Below are positions 48,918 through 61,299 of a stretch of DNA of 64,000 bases, piece by piece. This DNA is from Atkinsonella hypoxylon (Eukaryota; Ascomycota; Sordariomycetes; Hypocreales; Clavicipitaceae): positions 1 to 64,000 of the forward strand of contig JFHB01000032.1 in the NCBI GenBank assembly GCA_000729835.1, in the 5' to 3' direction. The position numbers and the translations under genes are program-made. The first letter of the stretch is position 1, and every line of letters begins with the position of its first letter. The notes below the pieces were generated by a model. It had not been told where the DNA came from. It saw nothing but the letters and a program-made list of their open reading frames with translations, and did no database searches.

Positions 48918-49848
48918 TTTTAAGGGTTTTAATAGCTAATTTAACGCTCTTTATAGCTAATTATAGCCTAAATTACAGTAGAAATAGTAGTAAATAACAG
49001 TAATAATTCTTACTAAATATAGGCTAGAAGTGCCCTATATTTTTAGAAATTATACTGAGATTTTTCTCTAATTTCTTTTGTAATAGGTATAACAGGCTCT
49101 AAAAGCTGCGTTATATCGCAATCTATATGCACATACAATTTGTATAGTAAACTAGATTAACAAGCGGTTGTAAGGGGCATAAAACACAGGTTCTAGCTAT
49201 TTTTAGCTAAAAAATTTAGGAGATTCTTCTCTAATTAGGTTCTAATAAGTTAGTAGAGACCTAGGTACAGCTAATTTAGGGATATCTAGCTAATTCCCAC
49301 TTTAAAATCCTAACTAGTAGGATTACTATATAAATTAATTCTACAACCGAAAACACAGGAATATCTGCAATAAGAGCTATTAGGCGTGCACTACAAATTA
49401 TAGTATAGCTACTAACAGAGGTACATAGGGTGCACAATATAACAACAACAACAAGCAATGTAGTGCAGCGCTAAGCTTATTTCTTAATAGAAATAATTAA
49501 TTAAGTAGTGCCTAATAAAACAATTTGTAGTGCAAATGTAATGTATATAGATATATATATTTTAATGTTACACAACAATAGAACCTAGCTATTAAGAATA
49601 GCTTTAAAAGTGTGTATATATAAGGTGCATAGAACTAGTGCAGGAGGTATAAGGTAGGCAGAATAAAAACACTAGTATAGTGGCTAGCGATATGTATACA
49701 GTAGGTATTAATAGCTTCCAGCAAGCTACTAATAGCAGTAATAGCTGCTAGCGTAAGTCTTAATATAGCTTCTAGTAAGTAATACAGTACACAATAGTAG
49801 ATTTTAGCGGGCTAATAGCTTGCAGATAGGTCTTCTAGGCTTATAACC
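48918..49848 (-). other. Copia C leader and primer-binding site
   Basis: Non-coding leader of 930 bp. The complement of the initiator-tRNA-Met anticodon arm (ctaggcttataacc on plus) sits at 49835-49848, directly against the LTR. Confidence 0.65.
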
Positions 49849-50547
49849 TTTTAAAAATAAATAGGGATTATAGGACTAGATATCTAAGAGGGTAGTAGTC
49901 TCTTAGATTTAGCACCTATAATTGCTCCTAGCAATTATTACGTAGTAGAAGCAGCAGCGGCCTAAATTAAGCTGTAGTATATAGTATAGATTATGTAGAG
50001 GCAATAGATAACTGTAATAGTAGTATCTTTATATTAAGAGCGCTGTAACGAATAAGTTAGTAAGGGTAGAATCTTAAATCTTTCTAGTCCCTTATAGACC
50101 CTCTAACTATATTAGCGGGCTGTAGTCGCTAAAAGGGGCTTATAGGCTACTTTATAATTTCCGCAAAAAGATTTACTATATAAAAACAAAAAAATCAACT
50201 TATAGCTATATAAATAAAACACTTACGTGTACAATTTAACAAATTCCACTAATAACAAGCAACCCTTATAAGCAACTCTATCCAACAATTATACTATTAA
50301 ATAGCCCTAATTCTTAGCTTTTAAATAGTATACTTCTTGAATTTCTACTATTACTAGTTGTAGAGAAAATCGCAGTTAAAGTTAACTATAGGTTAGGCAA
50401 CTTTGCCTTAGTCGATTCTAGATGTTTTGCATCTAGTAACAGCAATATCTCTACCAAAAATCAACGTAACAAGACCTAATGAGGGTCACGTGATAGAGCA
50501 ACTAGTAGGCATAAAAATAGGCTATACAGGGTAGCTTATTTTTAACA
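49849..50547 (-). repeat. Copia C right (5') LTR
   Basis: 699 bp, TTTTAAAAATAAATAGGG at its plus-strand start and TTTTTAACA at its end. CACGTG at 50487-50492. Followed by CTTCT and then by plus-strand gag sequence of element F. Confidence 0.88.
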
Positions 50548-53500
50548 CTTCTAGTTCTAATAGTGCTACTTTTCTGCCTGCTTTTAATAAAGGCACTATA
50601 AAAGAGCTAAATAAGAAGGTTCACTCGATTCCAGAGGCTGCTAAGCTAAAAGGCCCTGAAAATTTTGAACAGTAGAAGTAAGCTTTAACTATTCAATTTA
50701 GGGCACTAGGATTCCCTCAATTTATTGATAATCCTAGTATAGCTAGTACTTTAGTAGATTTAGAACAAGCTATTATCCTTATAATTATAAGAGATAGTTG
50801 CCAATCTAGACCTTAAGCTGCTATAAGCTGGCATAAGTCCCCTGTAGATGCCTATAACGTTCTAGTTAGGCAATATTCGCAGAGTGCTGAAATACAACGT
50901 AGTACGCTATATGCTAGTTATTATAACTTATTGTTTTCGAACTATAAGGGATCTTTAGAGGCCTTTAATGCTAAATTTAATAATTTACTAGCTAGATTAT
51001 AGCTCTATAGTGTAGCTATCGATCCTATTAACTAGGTAAATTATTATATTAATGCTTTAAAGAAGACCTTCTCTAGCTAGGCTGAAAGGCAGCGATATTC
51101 TATTAGAGCTGCTAGAGCACAAGGTCTATCTATAAAAATGCTAAATTTACAGTTCCTTATAGCTGATTTATTAGAAGAACAAAGAGATAAAAGCTCCTCT
51201 ATATCTAAAGCTCTTAGTTATAAGGCTTCTAATAGTTCTAATAATAATAAGGCTAATTAAGGAAAGAATCCTCCTAATTAGAAGAAGAATTCTAACGATT
51301 CTAATTCTAATAATTCTAATGCCTCTAAAGATATAGATAAAGCCTTTAAGAATAAGAAGAAGTAGAAGGGCTGAAGAAGAAGTAACAAAAACTCTAGGAA
51401 TAAGGATAGAGAAGCTGCTTTTGCTATAGGTTGTTATAACCTATCTACTAGCAACTAGGATACTATAGAATCTAATAATTCTAGCAGTTCTAGTAGTGAT
51501 AATTCTTACGATTTAGATACAGAATCCACTACTAGTGATACTAGTACTACTAGTAATAATACCCCTTCTTTTAACTATTCCAATAGAATAATTAAAAACT
51601 CCTTACTATACAATACAGGTTCTACCTGTTATATAGTTAACAATAAGGCATTTTTTAGGACTTTTAAGCCTATAAAAAAGGGTAAAACCGCGCCTATTGC
51701 TACTAGAGGAGGTCCTATTTATCCTAAAGGACAGGGAACTGCTGTATTCTAGGTACTAGTTAGTATAAATCCAGCTAAATACAGGCCTTTAGCTCTAAAG
51801 GATGCTCTATATTGCCTAGGTTTAGATACTAACCTAATTAGTGGTCTAAAGCACTATTTAATAGGGGGCACTCTCCTTAGAAATCAGCTATTTCTAGCTA
51901 ATAGAAGCTGCTGTAGGCTTCTAAATCCCAAAAAGCATGGTTTCTTCTTACAGCTTAAGGGGCAAGAGACCCCTAAAGTGTGTAAAAACTACGCTAATCT
52001 CTCTTATATAGGATTTCTAGCTAGCAATAGTTATAATAGCAGTTATAATGCTAGTTATCCTATAGAGGTTTAAATCCCTTAACAGCCTGGTTTTAATCTA
52101 GAGGAATATAGCTGAATTAAGGAATTATCTAACTTTAAAGAAGAAGAAGTAAATAATACTAATAACGATGCTATAGAGCTATTAGCCCTAGTTCCTAAAC
52201 GGGCTCCTAGTTAGATTTCTTCTAATAACAGGGATTTAGAAGGTCTAAATCCTGAGTTGCTAGATATTAGAGGAAATAGCCGTCTAGATCCCTTAAACGA
52301 GGCCCGTAGTTCTTAAGAGATCTAGCAAGATAGGGAGCAACAGGAAGCTAGCTCTAATGATAATTCTAGTAGTATAAATCCTACTGCTTCTTCTTCCTAT
52401 AAGAAGCTACTAGAATTAGCTGCTACTTAGCACGTTAGATTAGGGCATATAGGACTCCCTTTACTAAAGAAGACTGCTTCTATTACTAAAGGTATTCCTA
52501 ATTTTACAAAAATTAAGGAAAAGGATTTTAACTGCTTAGCTTGCAACTAAGCTAAAGCTATTAGAAGACCTAGCAAGCATGCTATTCCTAATCCCCCTAG
52601 ATATTTAGATATTATAGAGGGAGATACTGTTAAGATAGAGCCTATACTGCACAATAAGAGGCCTCTAGTTCTTTTTCTAATTAATAGAAAATCACAGTAT
52701 AAGTAGTCTTTTAATCTAGCTAATAAAGAGGGTTCTACTCTCTATAGCTGCATTAAAGGTTTCTTTAAGGAATTAAAAAACCAGTATAACTGCTACCCTA
52801 AACACCTTTATTTTAATAGTAGTATAGAAATTAATACTAGGTTGTAAGCTTAGCTATCTTCTAAGGGTATTTGCTTTAGTACCTCTTGTCTCTATATTTA
52901 CAAACAGAATAGGCTAATAGAGAAAGCTATAAGGGTACTTCTAGACCGTTTACGTGCTACTCTACAGTAGTTACAATTACCTCTATATCTATAGTCTTAC
53001 ATCCTTCCTGCTATAGTAGATTTAGTTAATACTACTGCAAATAGTACTAAACCACTAAGTTCTAAACAGCTATATCTAGCTGATTTAGAGCCTTCTAAGA
53101 CCTATAAGCCTAATTTTTCAAAAATTAGAGCTATAGGCTCCTATTGCGAAGTTCTAATCCCATTAGAACAGAGATCTAGGTTGCAGAAGCTAGCTAAAAG
53201 AACTATTCCTAGTAGACTTTTAGCTACGCTAGGTTCTAATGTATATCTAATATACATCCCCTCTAAACGAGCTGTTATTAAGACTAGCTTCGTTAAAATT
53301 ATAGAAGGAATAGGCTCTATTTCTTAGGGCATCCCTAAGGTTCCTATTAGTTCTATAGTGAATAATCCTTTAGAGGGAGAAATCAATGAATTAGTGGATA
53401 ATTATACCCCTAAGTATCCTTATCCTAGTTATCTAGATGTGCTAAATTATCTACTAGAACCTGTAGATCAAGCTCTTCTACTAAGCAACCCTATAGAAGC

Positions 53501-55572
53501 TGTAGAGGCCCCTAAAGCCCCTATATCTATAGAAGCCCCTCAGGCTAATATAGAACCTATAGAAGCTGAAGCTAATGCTAATGCTATGGATTTAGATAGA
53601 GACATATTTTCCTTAATTAAGGATCTATGCTTTAAGGCTAGGACTAAAGCAGCTATTACTTCTAATAGTAAGGATGAACTTCCTAACACGTAGAAGCAAG
53701 CCCTAAAAAGCTCTGCTAAGCAGCATTAGATAGAAGCTACCTATAGCGAATTTAAGCAGCTATTAGCTGCTAGAACCTTTAAATTTATAGGGAAAGACTA
53801 AGTACCTAAGGGCTAAAGAGTTCTAAAGAATAGGCTTATTTATAGGCTAAAAAAGGATAAAGAAAATAATTCTATAAAATATAAGGCCTGCCTTGTTGCT
53901 AAGGGATTTATGCAAATAGAAGGTCAAGATTACCTAGAGACCTTTGCTGCAACTAGTATTCCTCCTAGCTAGTGTATATTATTAGCTCTTGCAGCTTTTA
54001 ATAACTAGGAAGTTAAGTAAATCGACTTTATAGAAGCGTTTTTAAATAGCAAGCTAAAGGAAGCTATTTATATAGAAATCCTAAATAGATTCGTTGAATT
54101 TGCAGAGCAAGCATCGCTATCAGTAGCTAAGCTACTAAAAAGCTGTAATTATAAGCCCTCTAAAGAGTAAGTAATTAAGCTAGAAAAATCCCTCTATAGT
54201 CTAAAGTAAAGTTCTAGAGAATAGCAGCAAATTCTAATAGAATTACTTTAAAAGCATAGATTTAAACCTCTTATATTAGACCCAGCAGTCTTTTATAACC
54301 CAGCTACATCTATATATATTGCTACTTATGTAGATAACTGTCTTCTAATTGGGCCTAATTTACGATATATTAATAAGCTTAAAAAGCTACTAAATTAAGC
54401 TTATCTAATAGAAGATAGAGGACTAGCAGAATTCTTCTTAGGCGTTTAAATTACCTATAATAGGTCTAAAAGGTCTATTAAAATCCATTAATCTTAATAC
54501 ATCCTTGAAGCCCTAGAAAGATTCAATATACTAGATGCTAAGCTAGCTTCTATCCCTATACAGCTAGGAATCCTAAAGCAACTAGTTATAAAACTTCTCT
54601 TAAAATCCGATTATAAGCTTTATTAGAGCATAATAGGCACTATAATGTACCTAATGTTGCTAACTAGGGCTAATATTGCTTTTTCCGTTTAGTAGCTATT
54701 AACCTTTCTAGCTAAGCTCTATATAGAGCACCTAAACGCCTCTAAGCACCTCCTAAGGTACTTAAGTAGTACTAGAAGCTTTGCTATTATTTATAAGCAT
54801 TCTATACTACTAGGGTCTTCTTCTAAAGCTTCTAGCTCTAAAGAAGTACTTAAGACCCTCCTTAGTTATTGCAATAGCGATTTTGCTAGTAATAAAGTCT
54901 CTTCTAAATTAACCTATACTTATCTATATAAGCTAGCTAGTGGACCTATTAGCTAGAAATTGAAGAAAGCTAGTACTATTGCTCTTTCCACTTTAGAAGC
55001 AGAATTTAATGCATTATCTAAAGCTATTAGGGAATTAGAGTAGCTCTACAGCCTTTTTAAGGAGATAAAGCTGCCTTTAACCCCTTCTATTCCTATTAGG
55101 TGTAATAATTAAGGCGCTATAGTTACTGCTTATAACCTAACGTTGTATAGTAGGACTAAGCACACCCTTTTGAAGTTTAACTACATTAGGGAAAAGATTC
55201 GTAAAGGTATAGCTAAGGTTAGTTATATTAATACAAATTAGATGCTAGCAGATAGCCTAACTAAGCCTCTTACTATTTAAAAGCATTAACAATTTATTAA
55301 GTTACTAGAGCTTTCTAGCTAGCTTATAAAAGCAATAAAAACACTTAAAAAAATCAAAAAGCAATAAAAAATAGTTAAAAATCGAAAACAACAAAAATAA
55401 TTAACAACAACTAGTTATATTTAACTATAACTACCCTAGAATTGCTGGGATTAGTTATGTTATTTAGTTCTATTATTAGTACTGTATTTTGTTAGTTAAT
55501 TCTAACTTAGATATCCTTTAAAGGAGCTAAGTTGCTTATAGAACTAGTTACTTCTTATATTTCTAGAGGGAG
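50548..55572 (+). pseudogene. Copia F main body, inverted piece: gag remainder and pol
   Basis: After CTTCT the plus strand enters gag in mid-gene (50553). It then continues through the gag linker (about 51200-51370), protease (about 51600-51640), integrase zinc finger (about 52428-52560), integrase C-terminal part, the open stretch 53358-53693, RT with YVDN at 54327-54338, RNase H and polypurine tract. The missing gag N-terminal part lies at 56277-56727 in the opposite orientation. Less T-rich than A (for example CAG and CAA codons survive near 53540 and 53900). Confidence 0.82.
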
Positions 55573-56271
55573 TGTTAAAAATAAGCTACCCTATATAGCC
55601 TATTTTTATGCCTACTAGTTGCTCTATTATATAACCCTTATTAGGTCTTATTATATTGATTTTTAGTAAAGATATCGCTATTACTAGATGTAAAACATCT
55701 AGAATTAACTAAGGCAAAGTTACTTAACCTATAGTTAACTTTAACTGCGATTTTCTCTACAACTAGTAATAGTAGAAATTCAAGAAGTATACTATTTAAA
55801 AGCTAAGAATTAAGGCTATTTAATAGTATAATTGTTAGATAGAGTTGCTTATAAGGGTTGCTTGTTATTAGTAGAATTTGTTAAATTGTATATATAGGCG
55901 TCTCGATTGTATAGCTGTAAGTTAATTTTTTTGTTTTTATATAGTAAATCTTTTTGCAGAAATTATAAAGTAGCCTATAAGCCCCTTCTAGCGACTACAG
56001 CCCGCTAATATAGTTAGAGGGTCTATAAAGGACTAGAAAGATTCAAGATCCTACCCTTACTAACTTGTTCGTTACAGCGCTCTCAATATAAAGATACTAC
56101 TATTACAGTTATCTATTGCCTCTACGTGATCTATACTATACACTACAGCTTAATTTAGGCCGCTGCTGCTTCCACTACGTAATAATTGCTAGGAGCAATT
56201 ACAGGTGCTAAATCTAAGAGACCACTACCCTCTTAGATATCTAGTCCTGTAATCCCTATTTATTTTCAAAA
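55573..56271 (+). repeat. Copia LTR at the inversion junction
   Basis: 699 bp, plus orientation, TGTTAAAAATA at the start and TTTATTTTCAAAA at the end, followed by AGAAG (56272-56276). Its left side is joined to F's body and its right side to the duplication created by C, so it is probably a recombinant LTR. Confidence 0.8.
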
Positions 56272-56276
56272 AGAAG

Positions 56277-56727
56277 GTTTAGGGGCTTCAAAAGAGACTT
56301 TAGAAGCTCTTTTAGAAGTAACAGGATCTGCTACCTTAGAGGGAGACCCTATTGAGAGATTACCTATAGATGTAATTATAGTATCTAATTTACTTAGTAA
56401 ATTAGCTATATTACCTTCATTTTGGCTTTGTTTTGCTTCACTATGCCTAATAAATCTATTTAGGGTCTCTTGTTGCTTATCTATTTAAGCTTTTAGATTA
56501 GCTTGAACATTATAGACTTACACTACTCTTTTAGAAGCTAATCTAGCTTCTTTTAGAGCCTTCTCAGCTGTATAATCTTCTTTATTAGAAGAGGAATCTA
56601 CTGGCTGAGGGGGGGATCTAGCTGGACTAGGAAAGCTAGTAGCAGCAGCTAGATTAGCTAGTGTACTAGAACCACTACCCTGTTTAGGGCTTGTGCTCTT
56701 TCCTTTGCCTGTTCCTTTTGGTGCTAT
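56277..56727 (-). pseudogene. Copia F gag N-terminal part
   Basis: Minus-strand gag from an altered start codon (ATA, 56725-56727) to the point where C was inserted. The N-terminus is basic and Gly/Lys/Ser-rich, followed by a Pro/Ser/Gln-rich stretch (complement of ctggctgagggggggatc). The best-preserved gag N-terminus of the window, with few stops. Confidence 0.75.
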
Positions 56728-57678
56728 TTTAAGGGTTTAAAAAGTAGCTAATTTAACGCTCTTTTATAGCTAATTATAGCTAAATTACAGTGGAAATAGT
56801 AGTAAATAACAGTAATAACCTCTACTAGATATTAATAGATTGCTCTATTATAGGCCTAGAAGTGCCCTATATCTTTAGAAATTATACTAAGATTTTTCTC
56901 CAATTTCTTTTGTAACAGGTATAACGAGCTCTAAAGGCTGCGTTGTATTGCAATCTATATATACATACAATTTATATAGCAGACTAGATTAACAAGCGGT
57001 TGCGAGGGGCATAAAACACAGGTCCTAGCTATTTTTAGCCAAAAAATTCAGGAGATTCTTCTCTAATTAGGTTCTAATAAATTAGTGGAGACCTAGGCAC
57101 AGCTAATTTAGGGATATCTAGCTAATTCCTACTTTAAAATCCTAACTAGTAGGATTACTATATAAATTAATTCTGCGACTAAAAACACAGAAATATCTGC
57201 AACAAGAGCTATTAGGCGTGCACTATAAATTGTAGTATAGCCACTAACAGAGGTGCATAGAGTGCACAATATAACAACAACAAGCGATGCAGTGCAGCGC
57301 TAAGCTTATTTCTTAATAGAAATAATTAATTAGGTAGTGCCTAATAAAACGATTCGCAGTGCAAATGTAATGTATATAAATATATATATTTTAATGTTAT
57401 ATAACAATAGAATCTAGCTATTAAGAATAGCTTCAAAAGTGTGTATATATAGGGTGTATAGAGTGCAGGAGGCATAGGGTGGGCAGAATAAAAACACTAG
57501 TATAGTGGCTAGCGATGTATATGCAGTAGGTATTAATAGCTTCCAGCAAGCTACTAATTTTTAGCAGCAATAGCTGCTAGCGCAGGTCTTAATATAGCTT
57601 CTAGTGGGTAATACAGTACATAATAGTAGATTTTTAGCGGGCTAACAGCTTGCAGATAGGTCTTCCGGGCTTATAACC
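56728..57678 (-). other. Copia F leader and primer-binding site
   Basis: Leader equal to 21102-22052 of B in reverse. Primer site complement ccgggcttataacc at 57665-57678, one change from the tRNA anticodon arm. Confidence 0.65.
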
Positions 57679-58374
57679 TATTAAAAATAATAGGGATTAC
57701 AGGACTAGATATCTAAGAGGGTAGTAGTCTCTTAGATTTAGCACCTATAATTGCTCCTAGCAATTATCACGTAGTGGAAGCAGCAGCGGCCTAAATTAAG
57801 CTGTAGTGTATAGTATAGATTACGTAGAGGCAGTAGATAACTATAATAATAGTGGTATCTTATATTAAGAGCGCTGTAACGAACAAGTAAGAGTAGAATC
57901 TTAAATCTTTCTAGTCTCTTATAGACCCTCTAACTATATCGGCAGGCTATAGTCACTAGAAGGGGCTTATAGGCCACTTTATAATTTCCGCAAAAAGATT
58001 TACTATATAAAAACAAAAAAATCGACTTACGGCTATATAAACGAGACGCCTATATATACAATTTAATAAATTCTACTAATAATAAGCAACCCTTATAAGC
58101 AACTCTATCTAACAATTATACTATTAAATAGCCCTAATTCTTAGCTTTTAAATAGTATACTTCTTGAATTTCTACTATTGCTAGTTGTAGAGAAAATCGC
58201 AGTTAAAGTTAACTATAGGTTAGGCAACTTTGCCTTAGTTGATTCTAGATGTTTTGCATCTAGTAACAGCGATATCTCTACTAAAAATCAACGTAACAAG
58301 ACCTAATGAGGGTCACGTGATAGAGCAACTAGTAGGCATAAAAATAGGCTATACAGGGTAGCTTATTTTTAACA
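57679..58374 (-). repeat. Copia F 5' LTR
   Basis: 696 bp, TATTAAAAATAATAGGG at its plus-strand start, the terminus variant of A and B, ending TTTTTAACA. CACGTG at 58314-58319. The right flank gtaat does not match the left flank of the composite. Confidence 0.88.
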
Positions 58375-60059
58375 GTAATATTAATATTATCTTTAATTTC
58401 TATAGAAATAGTGCTAGGAATAAACTTATTAACTTTTAGGGTGCCCTTAGCACTTCTAGGCCTACTAAAAGTGCTATATAGGCAGCGGAAATTAAGCAAC
58501 GTAAGATAAGTTTTAATGTTATCTAGCTCTATAGCTACTATATTACCTTTATAGTTATATTCTTACTCCTTAAACTTAAAACCTTCGCTCTTAGCGTTAG
58601 AACTATTATTATAATTAATATATATATTAGAAGTAATATATTCTTCTTTAGGTTTAAATAGTAGTAGTATTGTAGCTTAAGCGTAGTTACTATTGTTGTT
58701 CCCTTCTTAGAATAAGCTATTTAGATTTACTAGAATTAATAATTCTAAACTACTAAAAGAAAAGGATAATAGTAGTAGATTTTCTATAGAAAGAACAGAA
58801 AAGGCTAGAAGTAGCTTTATAGAGGCTAGTTAGTTCTGTAGGCTGCAGAAATTTACTCTATAGGTAGTCTATTGCCCTTAGCGTAGTATTCTAGTGTTTA
58901 ACTGTTAAAAGTAGCTAAATAACAGCCTAAGAGAATAGAAAGAGCAGCAGCTATAACAGCATTAATAAATTTATAAGATTTTATAATATATAAAGGTATA
59001 AAGAAAAGGTTATATAGTAGAAAGCGTAAAAATTCATAAAAGTAAAGGTAAATTTATAAGAAAAGTAGGTTAAAACAATAGTATATAGATTTATAGGTGT
59101 TTTCTTCCTAACCTCCTGCAATTCTATAATATAGGTTAATTTTAATAGTTCTAATAATAATAAATAAGAATATAAAGAAAGAGATACTAAGGGATTTAAA
59201 CAATCTATTATATAATAAAGGAAATTAAGACTTATAAGGAAAAGAGTTAGTAGTAGGCTTTTGCTAGCTAATTTAGGGCTTTTTAGTAAGCTATATTACT
59301 CTTTTAATAATATTAATACTCTTCTTCTTAATTTATAGAGTGTTTCTATAGATATTTATTTATAATTTTAAAAGCGTTAACTTTAAGCTTATCTTTAGCA
59401 ATTTATTAGTTGTTTTTAGTAGAGAACCCTTTCTATTATATAAGGAATTCTAGATGTAGCTTACTTAACCTACTGTAGAAACGCTAGATTTAATAGGTAT
59501 AAATTTACTTAATTTCCTAATAGTTCTCTATACTAAACCTTTCTATTGTAATTAGCAGTAGTAGTTACTCTTTCTAGTTAAAAGGGTCTTTACTTTATCT
59601 TAGCTTCTAAAGGTAAGCTACTAATACTACTAGGTATATATATAAATCTAGTAGGAAATCTAGGCAAAATAACAATAAGCTTACTTTTATAAGAACCTTA
59701 TATAGCTTTACTTATTAAGGAGACTATTTCTTTTTTAGCTTTTCTAGAAGTATATATCCTTAGTGTAATTATAGGTAAACTATATTCTCTACTTTAATGT
59801 TAATAAGCTTATACTAAGCGTTATATTTAATCTTGCTTAAGGCATTTACTATACTAATAGCTATTTCTACCTCTTGCTAGTATAGCTTCTAAAGTATAGC
59901 TATATTGCTTATATCTATTCTATTGCTAGAAACGTTATTTAATTAGATTAAATTAACAATAGTAGCTAGTTAGAAACTATATATAAGTTTATTAAGGGAA
60001 ATCCCTATACTAGCTACTACTGCATTATTAAGTTAGTACTGTAGTGCTAAAAGTATTGC

Positions 60060-60340
60060 AGTCTATAGTGTATCTAGATTTATAACTATATAGTATTAAA
60101 CAGTAATAATAACTGTTTAATTCTTCTGTTTAGCTGTTTTATTTATTTATAGGTAGTAAGCTATAGCTATAAGTAATTTACTTCTAATTTAGGTAAATAT
60201 ACTTCTTTAGATATTAGAAATAAACTTTAGATCTTAGTTACTTATAATCTACTTAGAAAGGCCTTAGTCTAATAAATATAGTATTTATAAAAGTAGTTCT
60301 ACCTAAATTTCTGCTGTATACATTATATACTTAAGTATAA
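60060..60340 (-). pseudogene. Element T integrase core (degenerate)
   Basis: Minus-strand residues include IISN (the family has IISD, the second catalytic Asp), DLKFISN and KLLIA in the spacing of fungal gypsy integrases, followed near 60130 by the region equivalent to the catalytic-Glu motif and NQTV. Stops are TAG/TAA. Identified by eye. Confidence 0.6.
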
Positions 60341-61299
60341 GGATTATTTACTTACTAAATAGGTAATTTACTAGATATAGTAAGTTATAGAAGCTATATT
60401 TATCTTTTTGCTATAGGGTGTTTATTAAGCTAACTTTAGGTATATTAGTAATAAAATTAAGCAAAATTATATAGAAGGGAGTTAGAACTAACTTTAACAA
60501 CCTTAATTCCCTTAGCAGCTTACTACAGTTAATTACGTTTTCTTTATAGGTGCAGCAGTAAGTAATATAGGTTTAAATTTACTTATATATCTATAGAAAG
60601 TAAACTACTTACAATTCTGCTGCTATTCTATAGGCACTAAAATAGTTTTAATTATTATAGACTATTTTAAAGATAAATTCTATAACCTTTATAGGTATAT
60701 ATAGTTAAAATAGGCCTTTTCTATTATAATAGTATAAAAGTCTATTGTTTTATAGAGTTTATCTATATAGTAAAATCCTTAGCCTTTATTATTAATTTTA
60801 TTAATTCTACTTTTTACAAAAGTTCTTAATACCTTCTATAATTCTACTAAGCTTTAGATTAAAACTATAGCTTTAGATAATTTTCTCTTTTAAACCTTTA
60901 TCTAATACTACTGTAGTGCTGTATTCTTTAGTAAAAAACACACTTACATTAAGCTTATTAAATTTACTGTTATAAGCCTCCTTTTAGTATAAAACTATAA
61001 CTAGCAACCTAAAGAGTGTATTTAGCACTATATTTAGCACTTTTAGTATATAGAAGACTCTTAGGTTAAATTGCAATAGATAATTAGCTACTTTAGCTAA
61101 TTTTAGGTTAGCTTTATCTAGATTTATTGTAGTAAGTAAGGTGTATTTAATAATCCCCTTTACTAGTAAGTAGTCTATAATAATATTAATAGTGTAGTAG
61201 TTAAATTAAACTATTTTCTATAGCTTTTAGACACTTTATACAATTATAGCTACCTCTACCTTAGTTAATCTATAATGTTTCTTTAGGTTAAAAGTATAT

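Larger units (their letters stand above)
42745..50547 (-). mobile_element. Ty1/copia element C, full length, minus strand
   Basis: 7803 bp with LTRs 42745-43443 and 49849-50547. The right flank is CTTCT (50548-50552), matched in reverse complement at 56272-56276 (AGAAG), showing that this element was inserted in the gag of element F before an inversion. The left flank is cctat. Internal sequence matches A and B throughout. Many TAG/TAA codons. Confidence 0.88.

Noticed and set aside
49276..49458. Minus-strand open frame of 60 codons in the copia leader
   Set aside because: The equivalent leader in B and F has no conserved frame; hydrophobic composition follows from AT-rich sequence.
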